Source: Streptomyces sp. M92
GTDB taxonomy: Bacteria > Actinomycetota > Actinomycetes > Streptomycetales > Streptomycetaceae
Direction: 5' to 3'
Assembly: GCF_028473745.1 (NCBI RefSeq)
Contig: NZ_CP101137.1
Location: forward strand, 2,418,001-2,482,000
Length of the DNA: 64,000 nt
The notes beneath the pieces are model-generated. The model was not told the origin of the DNA, searched no databases, and saw nothing but the letters and a program-made list of their open reading frames with translations. Numbering within the stretch: the stretch's first letter is position 1; the number at the start of each line of letters is the position of its first letter. Shown here one piece after another: positions 44,171 to 53,766 of the stretch. The position numbers and the translations under genes were made by a program.

Positions 44171-46135
44171 GTGGAGAACCTGATTGCGCTGCTGGTGGCG
44201 GCGCCCTTGCTCGGAGCGGCGGTCCTGCTGTGCGGCGGACGCCGGCTGGACGCCGTCGGCCACTGGATCGGCACGGTGCTGGCGGCCGCCTCGTTCGTGA
44301 TCGGCGTCGTCCTCTTCGCCGACATGCTCGGCGCCGGCGCCGAGGACCGCACGCTGACGCAGCACCTGTTCAGCTGGATCCCGGTGGAGGGCTTCCAGGC
44401 CGACGTCGCCTTCCGGCTCGACCAGCTGTCGATGACGTTCGTGCTGCTGATCACCGGCGTCGGTTCGCTCATCCACCTGTACTCGATCGGGTACATGGAG
44501 CACGACGAGCGCCGCCGCCGCTTCTTCGGCTATCTGAACCTGTTTCTCGCGGCGATGCTGATCCTCGTGCTCGCCGACAACTACCTGCTGCTGTACGTCG
44601 GCTGGGAGGGCGTCGGCCTCGCCTCCTACCTGCTGATCGGCTTCTGGCAGCACAAGCCCAGCGCCGCCACCGCCGCGAAGAAGGCCTTCCTGGTCAACCG
44701 CGTCGGCGACATGGGCCTGTCCATCGCGATCATGCTGATGTTCCTGTGGTTCGGCACCTTCGCCTTCGGGCCGGTGCTCGGCGGCCACGGGGAGGCCGGG
44801 CTCGCGGGCGAGGCCGGTGAGGGCAAGCTCACCGCCATCGCCCTCATGCTGCTGCTCGCGGCCTGCGGCAAGTCCGCCCAGGTTCCGCTGCAGTCCTGGC
44901 TCGGGGACGCGATGGAGGGCCCGACCCCGGTATCGGCCCTGATCCACGCCGCGACCATGGTGACGGCGGGCGTGTACCTGATCGTCCGCTCGGGAGCCAT
45001 CTTCAACGGCGCGCCCGACGCGCAGCTCGTCGTCACCATCGTCGGCGCGGTCACGCTGCTGTTCGGTGCGATCGTCGGTTGCGCCAAGGACGACATCAAG
45101 AAGGCACTGGCCGGCTCGACCATGTCGCAGATCGGCTACATGGTACTGGCGGCCGGTCTCGGCCCGATCGGCTACGTCTTCGCGATCATGCACCTGGTGA
45201 CGCACGGCTTCTTCAAGGCCGGGCTGTTCCTCGGCGCCGGTTCGGTCATGCACGGCATGAACGACGAGGTCGACATGCGTCGCTACGGCGGGCTGCGCAA
45301 GTACATGCCGGTCACCTTCATCACCTTCGGCCTCGGCTACCTCGCCATCATCGGCTTCCCGGGCCTGTCCGGCTTCTTCTCCAAGGACAAGATCATCGAG
45401 GCGGCGTTCGCCAAGGGCGGCACCGAGGGCTGGATCCTCGGCGCCTGCGCCCTGCTGGGCGCCGCCATCACGGCGTACTACATGACGCGCGTGATGCTGA
45501 TGACGTTCTTCGGCGAGGAGCGCTGGCGCAACGCCCCGACGCCGTCGCCGGCCCAGCCGGACGTGGAGCCGGCCGCCGAGACGCGCGGCGAGTACACACC
45601 GCCGCACCCGCACGAATCCCCGAGGACCATGACGATCCCGATGATCGTGCTGGCCGTCGGCTCGGTGTTCGGCGGCGCGTTCTTCAGCGTCGGCGACCGC
45701 TTCGTGCACTGGCTCGAGCCCATCACCGGGCACGACCACGGCCACGCGCCGATCAGCGCCCTGACCGTCACCGTCTCGACGGTCGCCGTGATGGTGATCG
45801 GCGTCGCGGTCGCCTGGGCGCAGTACGGCCGCCGCCCGGTCCCGTCCGTCGCCCCGCGCGGATCGCTGCTCACCCGGGCCGCCCGGCGTGACCTGCTCCA
45901 GGACGACTTCAACCACGTGGTACTGGTCCGCGGCGGAGAGCACCTGACGCGCTCCCTGGTGTACGTCGACCACACCCTGGTCGACGGCGTCGTCAACGGC
46001 ACGGCGGCCTCGGTCGGCGGCCTGTCCGGGCGGATGCGAAAGCTGCAGAACGGGTTCGCGCGCAGCTACGCGGTCTCGATGTTCGGCGGTGCGGCGGTCC
46101 TCGTCGCCGCGACCCTGCTGATGAGGGCGGTCTGA
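44171..46135 (+). CDS. nuoL: NADH-quinone oxidoreductase subunit L
   Basis: 654 residues from GTG 44171. Largest antiporter-like proton channel with about 16 helices including the lateral helix. Family signature [18 protein letters not shown], the Lys in the [20 protein letters not shown] block, [15 protein letters not shown] and the final helix ([14 protein letters not shown]) are present. A Pro/Glu/His-rich cytoplasmic loop lies near residue 460. Five bases to nuoM. Confidence 0.97.
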   Translation: MENLIALLVAAPLLGAAVLLCGGRRLDAVGHWIGTVLAAASFVIGVVLFADMLGAGAEDRTLTQHLFSWIPVEGFQADVAFRLDQLSMTFVLLITGVGSLIHLYSIGYMEHDERRRRFFGYLNLFLAAMLILVLADNYLLLYVGWEGVGLASYLLIGFWQHKPSAATAAKKAFLVNRVGDMGLSIAIMLMFLWFGTFAFGPVLGGHGEAGLAGEAGEGKLTAIALMLLLAACGKSAQVPLQSWLGDAMEGPTPVSALIHAATMVTAGVYLIVRSGAIFNGAPDAQLVVTIVGAVTLLFGAIVGCAKDDIKKALAGSTMSQIGYMVLAAGLGPIGYVFAIMHLVTHGFFKAGLFLGAGSVMHGMNDEVDMRRYGGLRKYMPVTFITFGLGYLAIIGFPGLSGFFSKDKIIEAAFAKGGTEGWILGACALLGAAITAYYMTRVMLMTFFGEERWRNAPTPSPAQPDVEPAAETRGEYTPPHPHESPRTMTIPMIVLAVGSVFGGAFFSVGDRFVHWLEPITGHDHGHAPISALTVTVSTVAVMVIGVAVAWAQYGRRPVPSVAPRGSLLTRAARRDLLQDDFNHVVLVRGGEHLTRSLVYVDHTLVDGVVNGTAASVGGLSGRMRKLQNGFARSYAVSMFGGAAVLVAATLLMRAV

Positions 46136-46140
46136 TACCG

Positions 46141-47712
46141 ATGTCCTTTCCCCTGCTGACAGTCACGGCGGCGCTCCCGGCCGTCGGGGCCATCGCCACC
46201 GCCGCGGTGCCGGCCGCGAAACGCACCGCGGCCAAGTGGCTCGCGCTGCTGTTCTCGCTGGCGACCCTCGCCCTGGCGGTCGCGGTACTGGTCCGCTTCG
46301 ACCCCGGCGGCGACCGCTACCAGCTGACCGAGTCGCACTCCTGGATCGCGGACTTCGGAGTCCGGTACGAACTGGGAGTGGACGGCATCGCCGTGGCGCT
46401 GATCGCGCTGACCGCCCTGCTGATCCCGTTCATCGTCCTGGCGGGCTGGCACGACGCCGACCCGCTGGAGACCGGCAGCAGCCGGTGGCGGCCGACCCAG
46501 GGCTTCTTCGCCCTGATCCTGCTGGTCGAGGCGATGGTGATCCTCTCCTTCGAGGCCACCGACGTCTTCCTCTTCTACATCTTCTTCGAAGCCATGCTCA
46601 TCCCGATGTACTTCCTCATCGGCGGCTTCGGGGACCGTGCCCACCAGCACGGCGAGAAGACGGCGGCGACCCAGCGGTCGTACGCGGCGGTGAAGTTCCT
46701 CCTCTACAACCTGGCCGGCGGTCTGATCATGCTGGCCGCGGTGATCGGCCTCTACGTGGTCGCCGGGAACTTCTCCCTCACCGAGATCGCCCAGGCCAGG
46801 GCCAACGGCGAGCTGGAGATGGCGACCAGCACCGAGCGCTGGCTCTTCCTCGGTTTCTTCTTCGCCTTCGCGGTGAAGGCGCCGCTGTGGCCGCTGCACA
46901 CCTGGCTGCCCAACGCCATGCAGGAGTCGACCGCGCCGGTCGCCGTGCTCATCACGGCGGTCGTCGACAAGGTGGGCACCTTCGCGATGCTCCGCTTCTG
47001 CCTCCAGCTCTTCCCGGAGGCCAGCAAGTGGGCGACGCCGGTGATCCTCGTACTGGCCGTCATCAGCATCATCTACGGAGCGTTGCTCGCGGTCGGCCAG
47101 CGCGACATCAAGCGGCTGATCGCCTACGCGTCGATCTCGCACTTCGGCTTCATCATCATGGGCATCTTCGCGATGACCAGCCAGGGCCAGTCCGGCGCGA
47201 CGCTCTACATGGTCAACCACGGCATCTCCACCGCCGTCCTGATGCTGATCGCCGGATTCCTGATCTCGCGGCGCGGCTCGCGGCTCATCGCCGACTACGG
47301 GGGAGTGCAGAAGGTCGCCCCGGTGCTCGCCGGCACCTTCCTGATCGGCGGACTGGCGACCCTGTCCCTGCCGGGGCTGGCGCCGTTCATCAGTGAGTTC
47401 CTGGTCCTGGTCGGCACCTTCACCCGCTACCCGGTCATCGGCATCATCGCCACCTTCGGCATCGTGCTCGCCGCGCTCTACACCCTCGTCCTCTACCAGC
47501 GGACGATGACGGGCCCGGTGAAGCCGGAGGTGTCGGCGATGCCCGACCTGCGGGTGCGGGAGCTGGTGGTCGTGGCGCCGCTGGTGGCGCTGCTGATCTT
47601 CCTGGGCGTCTTCCCCAAGCCCCTCACGGACATCGTCAACCCGGCGGTGGAGCAGACCATGTCCGACGTACAGAAGAAGGACCCCCAGCCTGAGGTGGAG
47701 GCGGCCAAGTGA
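46141..47712 (+). CDS. nuoM: NADH-quinone oxidoreductase subunit M
   Basis: 523 residues from ATG 46141. Antiporter-like proton-pumping subunit with about 14 helices: FFEAMLIPMYFLIGGFG, FAVKAPLWPLHTWLPNAMQE and LIAYASISHFGFIIMGI are diagnostic. Length and order are normal. GTGA overlap with nuoN. Confidence 0.97.
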   Translation: MSFPLLTVTAALPAVGAIATAAVPAAKRTAAKWLALLFSLATLALAVAVLVRFDPGGDRYQLTESHSWIADFGVRYELGVDGIAVALIALTALLIPFIVLAGWHDADPLETGSSRWRPTQGFFALILLVEAMVILSFEATDVFLFYIFFEAMLIPMYFLIGGFGDRAHQHGEKTAATQRSYAAVKFLLYNLAGGLIMLAAVIGLYVVAGNFSLTEIAQARANGELEMATSTERWLFLGFFFAFAVKAPLWPLHTWLPNAMQESTAPVAVLITAVVDKVGTFAMLRFCLQLFPEASKWATPVILVLAVISIIYGALLAVGQRDIKRLIAYASISHFGFIIMGIFAMTSQGQSGATLYMVNHGISTAVLMLIAGFLISRRGSRLIADYGGVQKVAPVLAGTFLIGGLATLSLPGLAPFISEFLVLVGTFTRYPVIGIIATFGIVLAALYTLVLYQRTMTGPVKPEVSAMPDLRVRELVVVAPLVALLIFLGVFPKPLTDIVNPAVEQTMSDVQKKDPQPEVEAAK

Positions 47713-49367
47713 GCGCAACAGCCGTCCACAGCCTGTGGACAACGGTGACGACGGCGGCCGACCCGATCGGCAAGATCGACGCGCCGAAGATCGAGTACGG
47801 GCAGTTGTCGCCCACCCTGATCATCCTCGGCGCGGCGATCATCGGCATCCTGATCGAGGCCTTCGTGCCCCGCAAGTCCCGCTACTACGTGCAGATGTTC
47901 CTGTCCGTCGTCGCGCTCGTCGCCGCCTTCGCCGCGGTCGTCGCGCTCGCGGCGGGCGGATACGGCACGACCAAGGCGGGCATCGCGGCGATGGGAGCCA
48001 TCGCCGTCGACGGCCCTGCCCTGTTCCTGCAGGGCACGATCCTGCTGGCGGCGCTGGTCGGCCTGTTCACCTTCGCCGAGCGGCGGCTCGATCCGCAGGC
48101 GCACGGCAACCGGGTCGACTCCTTCGCCGCGCAGGCCGCGGCCGTGCCGGGCAGCGAGAGCGAGCAGAAGGCGGTCAAGGCCGGCTTCACCACGACGGAG
48201 GTCTTCCCGCTCCTCCTCTTCGCCGTCGCCGGCATGCTGATCTTCCCGGCGGCCAACGACCTCCTGACGCTCTTCGTGGCCCTGGAGGTCTTCTCCCTCC
48301 CGCTGTACCTGCTGTGCGCGCTGGCCCGCCGCAAGCGGCTCATGTCGCAGGAGGCAGCGGTCAAGTACTTCCTGCTCGGCGCGTTCGCCTCGGCCTTCAC
48401 CCTGTTCGGCATCGCGCTGCTCTACGGCTACGCGGGCTCCATGTCGTACGGCACGATCGCCTCGGTCGTCGACGGCACCGTGCAGAACGTCACCCCGGCG
48501 CTCGCCGACACCATGGGCAACGACGCGCTGCTGCTCGTCGGGTCCGCGCTGATCGTCATGGGCCTCCTGTTCAAGGTGGGCGCGGTGCCGTTCCACATGT
48601 GGACGCCGGACGTGTACCAGGGCGCGCCGACGCCGGTGACCGGCTTCATGGCGGCGGCGACCAAGGTGGCCGCCTTCGGCGCCCTGCTCCGCATCCTGTA
48701 CGTCGTCCTGCCCGGCCTGCGCTGGGACTGGCGGCCGGTGATGTGGGCCGTGGCGATCGTCACCATGCTGGCCGGCGCGATCGTCGCGATCACGCAGACC
48801 GACATCAAGCGGCTGCTGGCGTACTCGTCGATCGCGCACGCGGGCTTCATCCTCGCCGGTGTCATCGCGACCACGCCGGAGGGCATCTCGTCCGTCCTCT
48901 TCTACCTGGCCGCGTACTCCTTCGTCACGATCGGCGCCTTCGCGGTCGTGACGCTGGTGCGCGACGCGGGCGGTGAGGCGACGCACCTGTCGAAGTGGGC
49001 CGGACTCGGGCGCAGGTCACCGCTGGTGGCGGCCGTTTTCGCGGTGTTCCTGCTGGCCTTCGCGGGCATCCCGCTGACCTCCGGGTTCTCCGGCAAGTTC
49101 GCCGTCTTCAAGGCGGCGGCGGAGGGCGGCGCGGCCCCGCTGGTCGTGATCGGCGTGATCTCGTCGGCGATCGCGGCGTTCTTCTACATCCGCGTGATCG
49201 TGCTGATGTTCTTCAGCGAACCGCGCCCGGAGGGCCCGACCGTCGCGGTGCCGTCACCGCTGACGATGACGGCGATCGGAGTCGGGGTCGCGGTCACGGT
49301 GGTGCTCGGTGTGGCGCCGCAGTACTTCCTGGACCTGGCGGGACAGGCGGGGGTGTTCGTGCGCTGA
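47709..49367 (+). CDS. nuoN: NADH-quinone oxidoreductase subunit N
   Basis: 552 residues from GTG 47709. Third antiporter-like subunit, last of the operon. Blocks LFVALEVFSLPLYLLCALAR, FKVGAVPFHMWTPDVYQGAP and LLAYSSIAHAGFILAG match the family. A loop near residues 140-160 (ESEQKAVKAGFTT) is longer than in E. coli. A strong hairpin follows 20 bases after the stop. Confidence 0.97.
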   Translation: MSATAVHSLWTTVTTAADPIGKIDAPKIEYGQLSPTLIILGAAIIGILIEAFVPRKSRYYVQMFLSVVALVAAFAAVVALAAGGYGTTKAGIAAMGAIAVDGPALFLQGTILLAALVGLFTFAERRLDPQAHGNRVDSFAAQAAAVPGSESEQKAVKAGFTTTEVFPLLLFAVAGMLIFPAANDLLTLFVALEVFSLPLYLLCALARRKRLMSQEAAVKYFLLGAFASAFTLFGIALLYGYAGSMSYGTIASVVDGTVQNVTPALADTMGNDALLLVGSALIVMGLLFKVGAVPFHMWTPDVYQGAPTPVTGFMAAATKVAAFGALLRILYVVLPGLRWDWRPVMWAVAIVTMLAGAIVAITQTDIKRLLAYSSIAHAGFILAGVIATTPEGISSVLFYLAAYSFVTIGAFAVVTLVRDAGGEATHLSKWAGLGRRSPLVAAVFAVFLLAFAGIPLTSGFSGKFAVFKAAAEGGAAPLVVIGVISSAIAAFFYIRVIVLMFFSEPRPEGPTVAVPSPLTMTAIGVGVAVTVVLGVAPQYFLDLAGQAGVFVR

Positions 49368-49388
49368 CGCGGCGCTCGCCGGTTCGGA

Positions 49389-49435
49389 CACGGCGGCGGC
49401 CCGGCAACCCACAGGGGGGCCGGGCCGCCGCCGTG
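49389..49435. terminator. Bidirectional terminator hairpin after nuoN
   Basis: A perfect 17-bp inverted repeat, cacggcggcggcccggc (49389-49405) and gccgggccgccgccgtg (49419-49435), with a 13-base loop. No U-tract follows, as usual in streptomycetes. It lies between the convergent nuoN and Uma2 genes and can serve both. Confidence 0.9.
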
Positions 49436-49445
49436 TGCGCGTGGG

Positions 49446-50045
49446 TCACTCGCCGCCGCGGCGCGCCTTGATGGCCGTCAGGTCCAGATCCAGCGGGAAG
49501 GGAGCGCTCAGCTTCATCCGCTCACGGAAGATGCCGACGGCGACGTATGCCCCGGTGGCGGGCTCCAGCTCGAAGGCGTGGACGACGGCGAGCCCCTTCT
49601 CGTTCTCCACGCGCCAGTAGTGGGTGATGCCCGCACGGGCGTACTTCAGGGGTTTGGTCTCGCGGTCGCGGGAGACGGACTCGGCGGAGACGACCTCGAT
49701 GGCCAGGGTGACGGCTTCGGCGGGATAGCGCGTCTGCTCCGGGTCGTCGACGACGTCGCCGCGCACGACGATGACGTCCGGTTCGGGCCGGTTCTGCCGG
49801 TCGATGTCGATGGTGAACTCGCGGATGACCTCGAACTCCGCCGGGGCGAGGGACTGCAGCCGCCAGTTGAAGAAGTCGACAGCGCGTGAGTGGAAGAGGG
49901 TCTGCGGACTCACGAAGACGAGGCTCCCGTCGATCAGCTCCGTGTGCGGAGGCAGGTTCGGAAGCCGGTCCAGGTCGTCCGCGGTCCAGCCGCCCTCCGG
50001 CGGGACGGGCCAGTCGCGCGTGGACGCCTTCGGTGCGACGCTCAT
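49446..50045 (-). CDS. Uma2-family (DUF820) putative endonuclease
   Basis: 199 residues from ATG 50045, with GGGAG five bases upstream; ATG 50057 adds four residues. The restriction-endonuclease-like fold is shown by ELIDGSLVFVSPQTLFHSRA, PEPDVIVVRGD (PD acid) and VTLAIEVVSAESVSRDRETK with the ExV/K catalytic elements. Such genes occur in many copies in streptomycetes and cyanobacteria; their targets are unknown. A 21-bp direct repeat lies 24 bases upstream. Confidence 0.88.
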   Translation of the reverse strand: MSVAPKASTRDWPVPPEGGWTADDLDRLPNLPPHTELIDGSLVFVSPQTLFHSRAVDFFNWRLQSLAPAEFEVIREFTIDIDRQNRPEPDVIVVRGDVVDDPEQTRYPAEAVTLAIEVVSAESVSRDRETKPLKYARAGITHYWRVENEKGLAVVHAFELEPATGAYVAVGIFRERMKLSAPFPLDLDLTAIKARRGGE

Positions 50046-50325
50046 CAGTGCTCCCATGGGACGGAGTCTCGCGGGTGCAATCAGACTACTCGCGGGTGCA
50101 ATCAGACTATTCGCCGGAAACGGGCGGGTCTCCCGCGAACGTGTGAACGACTGTCGTGTCCTTGACGCGGGTGGTGATCGCTACGGTATGCGGCCTGTGG
50201 ATAACTCCGGGGCTGTCGGCGCGGCCCCCTATCGTTGAGGCAGTGGTCGGGACAGGGCGGACCAGACGGACAGGACGGGTGCAGAAGGCCCGGGCAGGCA
50301 GGCAGGACGTACGGGGGACCAGGCG
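50046..50325. other. Divergent spacer between Uma2 and recQ
   Basis: 280 bases without a gene. It contains the 21-bp direct repeat (50069-50110) and TGTGGATAA at 50196-50204, which is a DnaA-box sequence on the minus strand. No clear promoter could be assigned. Confidence 0.5.
50069..50110. repeat. 21-bp direct repeat upstream of the Uma2 gene
   Basis: tcgcgggtgcaatcagactac (50069-50089) is followed without gap by the same sequence ending in t (50090-50110). On the minus strand each copy contains TAGTCT and TTGCAC. Confidence 0.9.
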
Positions 50326-52329
50326 ATGGGCGGGACGGGCATGATCGGCGAGATGGCAGAGACAGCACAGGTGACCGGCTTGGGCGGTGAGGCGCTGGCC
50401 GCGCTGCACCGGGTCTTCGGGTACGAGGCCTTCCGGGGCGAGCAGGAAGCGGTCGTCGACCATGTGATCGCGGGCGGCGACGCCGTCGTGCTCATGCCGA
50501 CCGGCGGCGGCAAGTCGCTCTGCTACCAGATTCCGTCCCTGGTCCGGCCCGGCACGGGCATCGTGGTCTCGCCACTGATCGCGCTGATGCAGGACCAGGT
50601 GGACGCGCTGCGGGCGCTCGGTGTGCGGGCCGGGTTCATGAACTCCACGCAGGACTTCGACGAGCGGCGCGTGGTGGAGGCCGAGTTCCTCGCCGGCGAG
50701 CTGGACCTGCTGTACCTGGCGCCCGAGCGGCTGCGGCTGGAGGGCACCCTCGACCTGCTCTCCCGGGGCAAGATCTCCCTCTTCGCGATCGACGAGGCCC
50801 ACTGCGTCTCGCAGTGGGGCCACGACTTCCGGCCCGACTACCTGGCCCTGTCCCTGCTCGGTGAGCGCTGGCCGGACGTGCCCCGGCTCGCGCTCACGGC
50901 GACGGCCACACACGCCACGCACCGCGAGATCACCGAGCGGCTGAACATGCCGACGGCGCGACATTTCGTGGCCAGTTTCGACCGGCCCAACATCCAGTAC
51001 CGGGTCGTGCCGAAGACCGACCCCAAGAAGCAGCTCCTGAGCTTCCTGCGTGAGGAGCACCCGGGCGACGCGGGCATCGTCTACTGCCTTTCGCGCAACT
51101 CCGTCGAGAAGACCGCCGAGTTCCTCTCCCGCAACGGCGTCGAGGCGGTCCCGTACCACGCGGGTCTGGACGCGGGCACCCGCGCCGCGCACCAGTCGAG
51201 GTTCCTGCGGGAGGAGGGCCTGGTGGTCGTGGCGACCATCGCCTTCGGCATGGGTATCGACAAGCCGGACGTCCGGTTCGTCGCCCACCTCGACCTCCCG
51301 AAGTCGGTCGAGGGCTACTACCAGGAGACCGGCCGCGCGGGGCGGGACGGCCTGCCTTCCACGGCCTGGATGGCGTACGGGCTCAACGACGTCATACAGC
51401 AGCGCAAGCTGATCCAGTCCGGTGAGGGCGACGAGGCGTTCCGGCGCCGGGCGCAGTCCCACCTGGACGCGATGCTCGCGCTGTGCGAGACCGCCCAGTG
51501 CCGCCGCGGCCAGCTCCTCGCCTACTTCGGGCAGGAGCCCGCCCCGGCCGGCTGCGGCAACTGCGACACCTGTCTCACCCCGCCGGAGACCTGGGACGGC
51601 ACGGTCGCGGCGCAGAAGGTGCTGTCGACGGTGGTGCGGCTGAAGCGGGAGCGCGGGCAGAAGTTCGGCGCGGGGCAGATCATCGACATCCTGCTGGGCA
51701 AGCGCACCGCCAAGGTGATCCAGTTCGACCACGATCAGCTCTCCGTGTTCGGCATCGGGGAGGAGCTGACCGAGGGCGAGTGGCGCGGTGTCGCCCGGCA
51801 GCTGCTGGCCCAGGGCCTGCTCGCCGTCGAGGGCGAGTACGGCACGCTGGTGCTGACCGAGGCCAGCGGGGCGGTCCTGCGCCGGGAGCGGGAGGTGCCG
51901 CTGCGCAAGGAGCCGAGGAAGCCGGCTTCGGCACGGGCGTCGGGCGGCGGGCGTGGCGACCGCAAGGCCAAGACCGCCGCCGCCGAACTGCCACAGGAAC
52001 TGCTCCCCGCCTTCGAGGCGCTGCGCGCCTGGCGCGCGGAGCAGGCACGGGAGCAGGGCGTTCCGGCGTACGTCATCTTCCATGACGCCACTCTCCGGGA
52101 GATCGCCACCGCCTGGCCCACCTCGATCGGGCAGCTCGGAGGCATCACCGGGGTGGGTGAGAAGAAGCTGGCGACGTACGGGGAGGGTGTGCTGGCCGTG
52201 CTGGCCGAGCTGGAGGGGCCGGCCGCTGCGGCGGAGCCCGCCCCGGGCCGTCCGTCGGCCGGTTCCGACCCGGGTGCGGACGACTGGCCGGAGATGGAGC
52301 CCGAGCCCGAGCCGGACGACTGGATATAG
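50326..52329 (+). CDS. recQ: ATP-dependent DNA helicase RecQ
   Basis: 667 residues from ATG 50326 (ATG 50341 also possible). Superfamily 2 3'-5' helicase acting in recombination and fork repair. Walker [11 protein letters not shown] (about residue 59), [15 protein letters not shown] (motif II), [12 protein letters not shown] (III), and [13 protein letters not shown] (VI). The RQC zinc module is CGNCDTC (with an upstream Cys in AQCRRGQ), and an HRDC domain closes the protein ([20 protein letters not shown]). The full three-domain form is present, with an acidic C-terminal tail. Confidence 0.96.
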   Translation: MGGTGMIGEMAETAQVTGLGGEALAALHRVFGYEAFRGEQEAVVDHVIAGGDAVVLMPTGGGKSLCYQIPSLVRPGTGIVVSPLIALMQDQVDALRALGVRAGFMNSTQDFDERRVVEAEFLAGELDLLYLAPERLRLEGTLDLLSRGKISLFAIDEAHCVSQWGHDFRPDYLALSLLGERWPDVPRLALTATATHATHREITERLNMPTARHFVASFDRPNIQYRVVPKTDPKKQLLSFLREEHPGDAGIVYCLSRNSVEKTAEFLSRNGVEAVPYHAGLDAGTRAAHQSRFLREEGLVVVATIAFGMGIDKPDVRFVAHLDLPKSVEGYYQETGRAGRDGLPSTAWMAYGLNDVIQQRKLIQSGEGDEAFRRRAQSHLDAMLALCETAQCRRGQLLAYFGQEPAPAGCGNCDTCLTPPETWDGTVAAQKVLSTVVRLKRERGQKFGAGQIIDILLGKRTAKVIQFDHDQLSVFGIGEELTEGEWRGVARQLLAQGLLAVEGEYGTLVLTEASGAVLRREREVPLRKEPRKPASARASGGGRGDRKAKTAAAELPQELLPAFEALRAWRAEQAREQGVPAYVIFHDATLREIATAWPTSIGQLGGITGVGEKKLATYGEGVLAVLAELEGPAAAAEPAPGRPSAGSDPGADDWPEMEPEPEPDDWI

Positions 52330-52383
52330 GGGCGGACGGCGGCGACCGGCCGCTGGTTCATTTCGCGCCCGTTGAGACGGTCC

Positions 52384-53322
52384 CTACGCCAGCGCCGTCA
52401 GCCCCGGAGCGAAGGTGATCAGCAAGGGGACCAGGGGTACGAGGGCGGCCGTCGCCGTGGTCAGGGCCCGGTGACGTGGCGTCAGTCGAGGCGGCGGTTC
52501 GAGGAGGCGGTCGACCCGCTCGCCGAGGAGGCGGTGGCTGGAGGCGCAGGACAGGACGCCCCGGTGCTGGTTCAGCTCGATCAGGGCCAGGGCCGTGGTC
52601 AGGTGGCCGCAGCGGCGGGAGGCGGTGTCGTCGGCGGCCAGTTCGACCAGGCGGTGGGTCTGGTCGCAGAAGTGGGCGAAGAGGGGGACTCGGGGGAAGC
52701 CGGTGGCCAGTGCGGTGGACAGGTGCAGCAGCCAGTCGTGGCGGGCGCGGGCGTGGCCGCGCTCGTGGGTGAGGACGGCGTCGAGCTGGTGGTCGGTGAG
52801 ACGCTGGAGGGCGCCGGTGGTGACGATCAGCTGGGGCGGGCTGCCCGGCATCCACCAGGCGTCCGGGTACTCGTCCTCCAGGACCAGCAGGGGGCCACGG
52901 GCGGCGGGAAGACCGGCGGGCAGATCGGGGGCGCGCTCGCGCAGATGGGCGCGGGACTGGGCACGGCGCCGTCGGGCCTCGGCGAGTTCGCGGGCGAGCA
53001 TGGCGGTCGTCCATGCGGCGCCGCCGGCCAGCAGCAGGATGAGGACGGCGGCCCAGGGCGGGCCGGCGGAGAGGTTGTAGGCGGCGGTCACCGCGGGCGG
53101 CGCCGGCGCGAAGAGCTGGGCGCGGACGGTGCCGAAGACGGCGGCGGCCCCGAGCACGAGTGCCGTCAGGCAGCACAGCAGGACGGTGGCGACCAGGCAC
53201 TGCCACACCCACAGAGCGACGACCGGGTCGCGTTCGGGCCACGCGGACCGGGTCAGCGCGCGCGGTACCGGTACCGCGGCGGTCACGGCGACGACGAACA
53301 GCAGGAGCAGGCAGAGGGTCAT
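52384..53322 (-). CDS. Orphan M56-family (BlaR1/HtpX-like) membrane metallopeptidase
   Basis: 312 residues from ATG 53322, with GGAG eight bases upstream. Membrane helices at the N-terminus (LLLLFVVAVTAAVPVP, then LWVWQCLVATVLLCCLTALV), near residue 95 and at the C-terminus surround a zinc-protease domain with HERGH (HExxH, about residue 195) and the downstream Glu in LVELAADDTA. M56 peptidases usually follow a BlaI-type repressor that they cleave. No BlaI gene is present upstream here. The sensor domain of BlaR1 is also absent. It may degrade a regulator encoded elsewhere. Confidence 0.88.
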   Translation of the reverse strand: MTLCLLLLFVVAVTAAVPVPRALTRSAWPERDPVVALWVWQCLVATVLLCCLTALVLGAAAVFGTVRAQLFAPAPPAVTAAYNLSAGPPWAAVLILLLAGGAAWTTAMLARELAEARRRRAQSRAHLRERAPDLPAGLPAARGPLLVLEDEYPDAWWMPGSPPQLIVTTGALQRLTDHQLDAVLTHERGHARARHDWLLHLSTALATGFPRVPLFAHFCDQTHRLVELAADDTASRRCGHLTTALALIELNQHRGVLSCASSHRLLGERVDRLLEPPPRLTPRHRALTTATAALVPLVPLLITFAPGLTALA

Positions 53323-53766
53323 GCCACGGGCTCCGGATCCTGGTCGGAAGGGCGGCTCTGGCTGTGGTGCGGTGGCGGTGGGCGGTGCCGGGGCTTCGGC
53401 GGGCCCCGGTGGCCCGGTGGGAGGCTGCCGTCACGGTGCGGACACGCCGTGCCGCGCACACCGCCCGACGCCAGTATGACGGTGACGGGCGGTGTGAGTC
53501 AGGCCCCGGCGGGCAACCGATCCGGCGCATCGCGGCACACCGAACTGCACCGCACCGCACCACATCGCGGCGCGCCCGCGTGAGCACTGGGCCGGCGCGG
53601 TGAGACTGCCGCCCGCGCGAGTGCCGGGGCTCGCGGCGAGCTGTCGTCCGCCGCGAGTGCGGGGGCCTGCGGTGGACTGCCGTCCGCGCGAATACCGGGC
53701 CGGTGCGACGGGTCGGCGCTTGCGCGGGTGCGGGACCTCGCGGGGCTGCCGTGCGTGGCGGGTGGG
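53323..53766. other. 444-bp spacer between two minus-strand genes
   Basis: No supported gene. It is very GC-rich and contains three 36-bp tandem units at 53598-53705. A BlaI-type repressor, which would be expected next to an M56 gene, cannot be found in any frame. Confidence 0.6.
53598..53705. repeat. Three tandem 36-bp units
   Basis: Units at 53598-53633, 53634-53669 and 53670-53705 share the frame cggtg-ga-ctgccgtccgcgcgag-t--cggggcctg with about 70-75 percent identity by eye. They lie in the non-coding spacer downstream of the fumarylacetoacetase gene. Confidence 0.7.
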
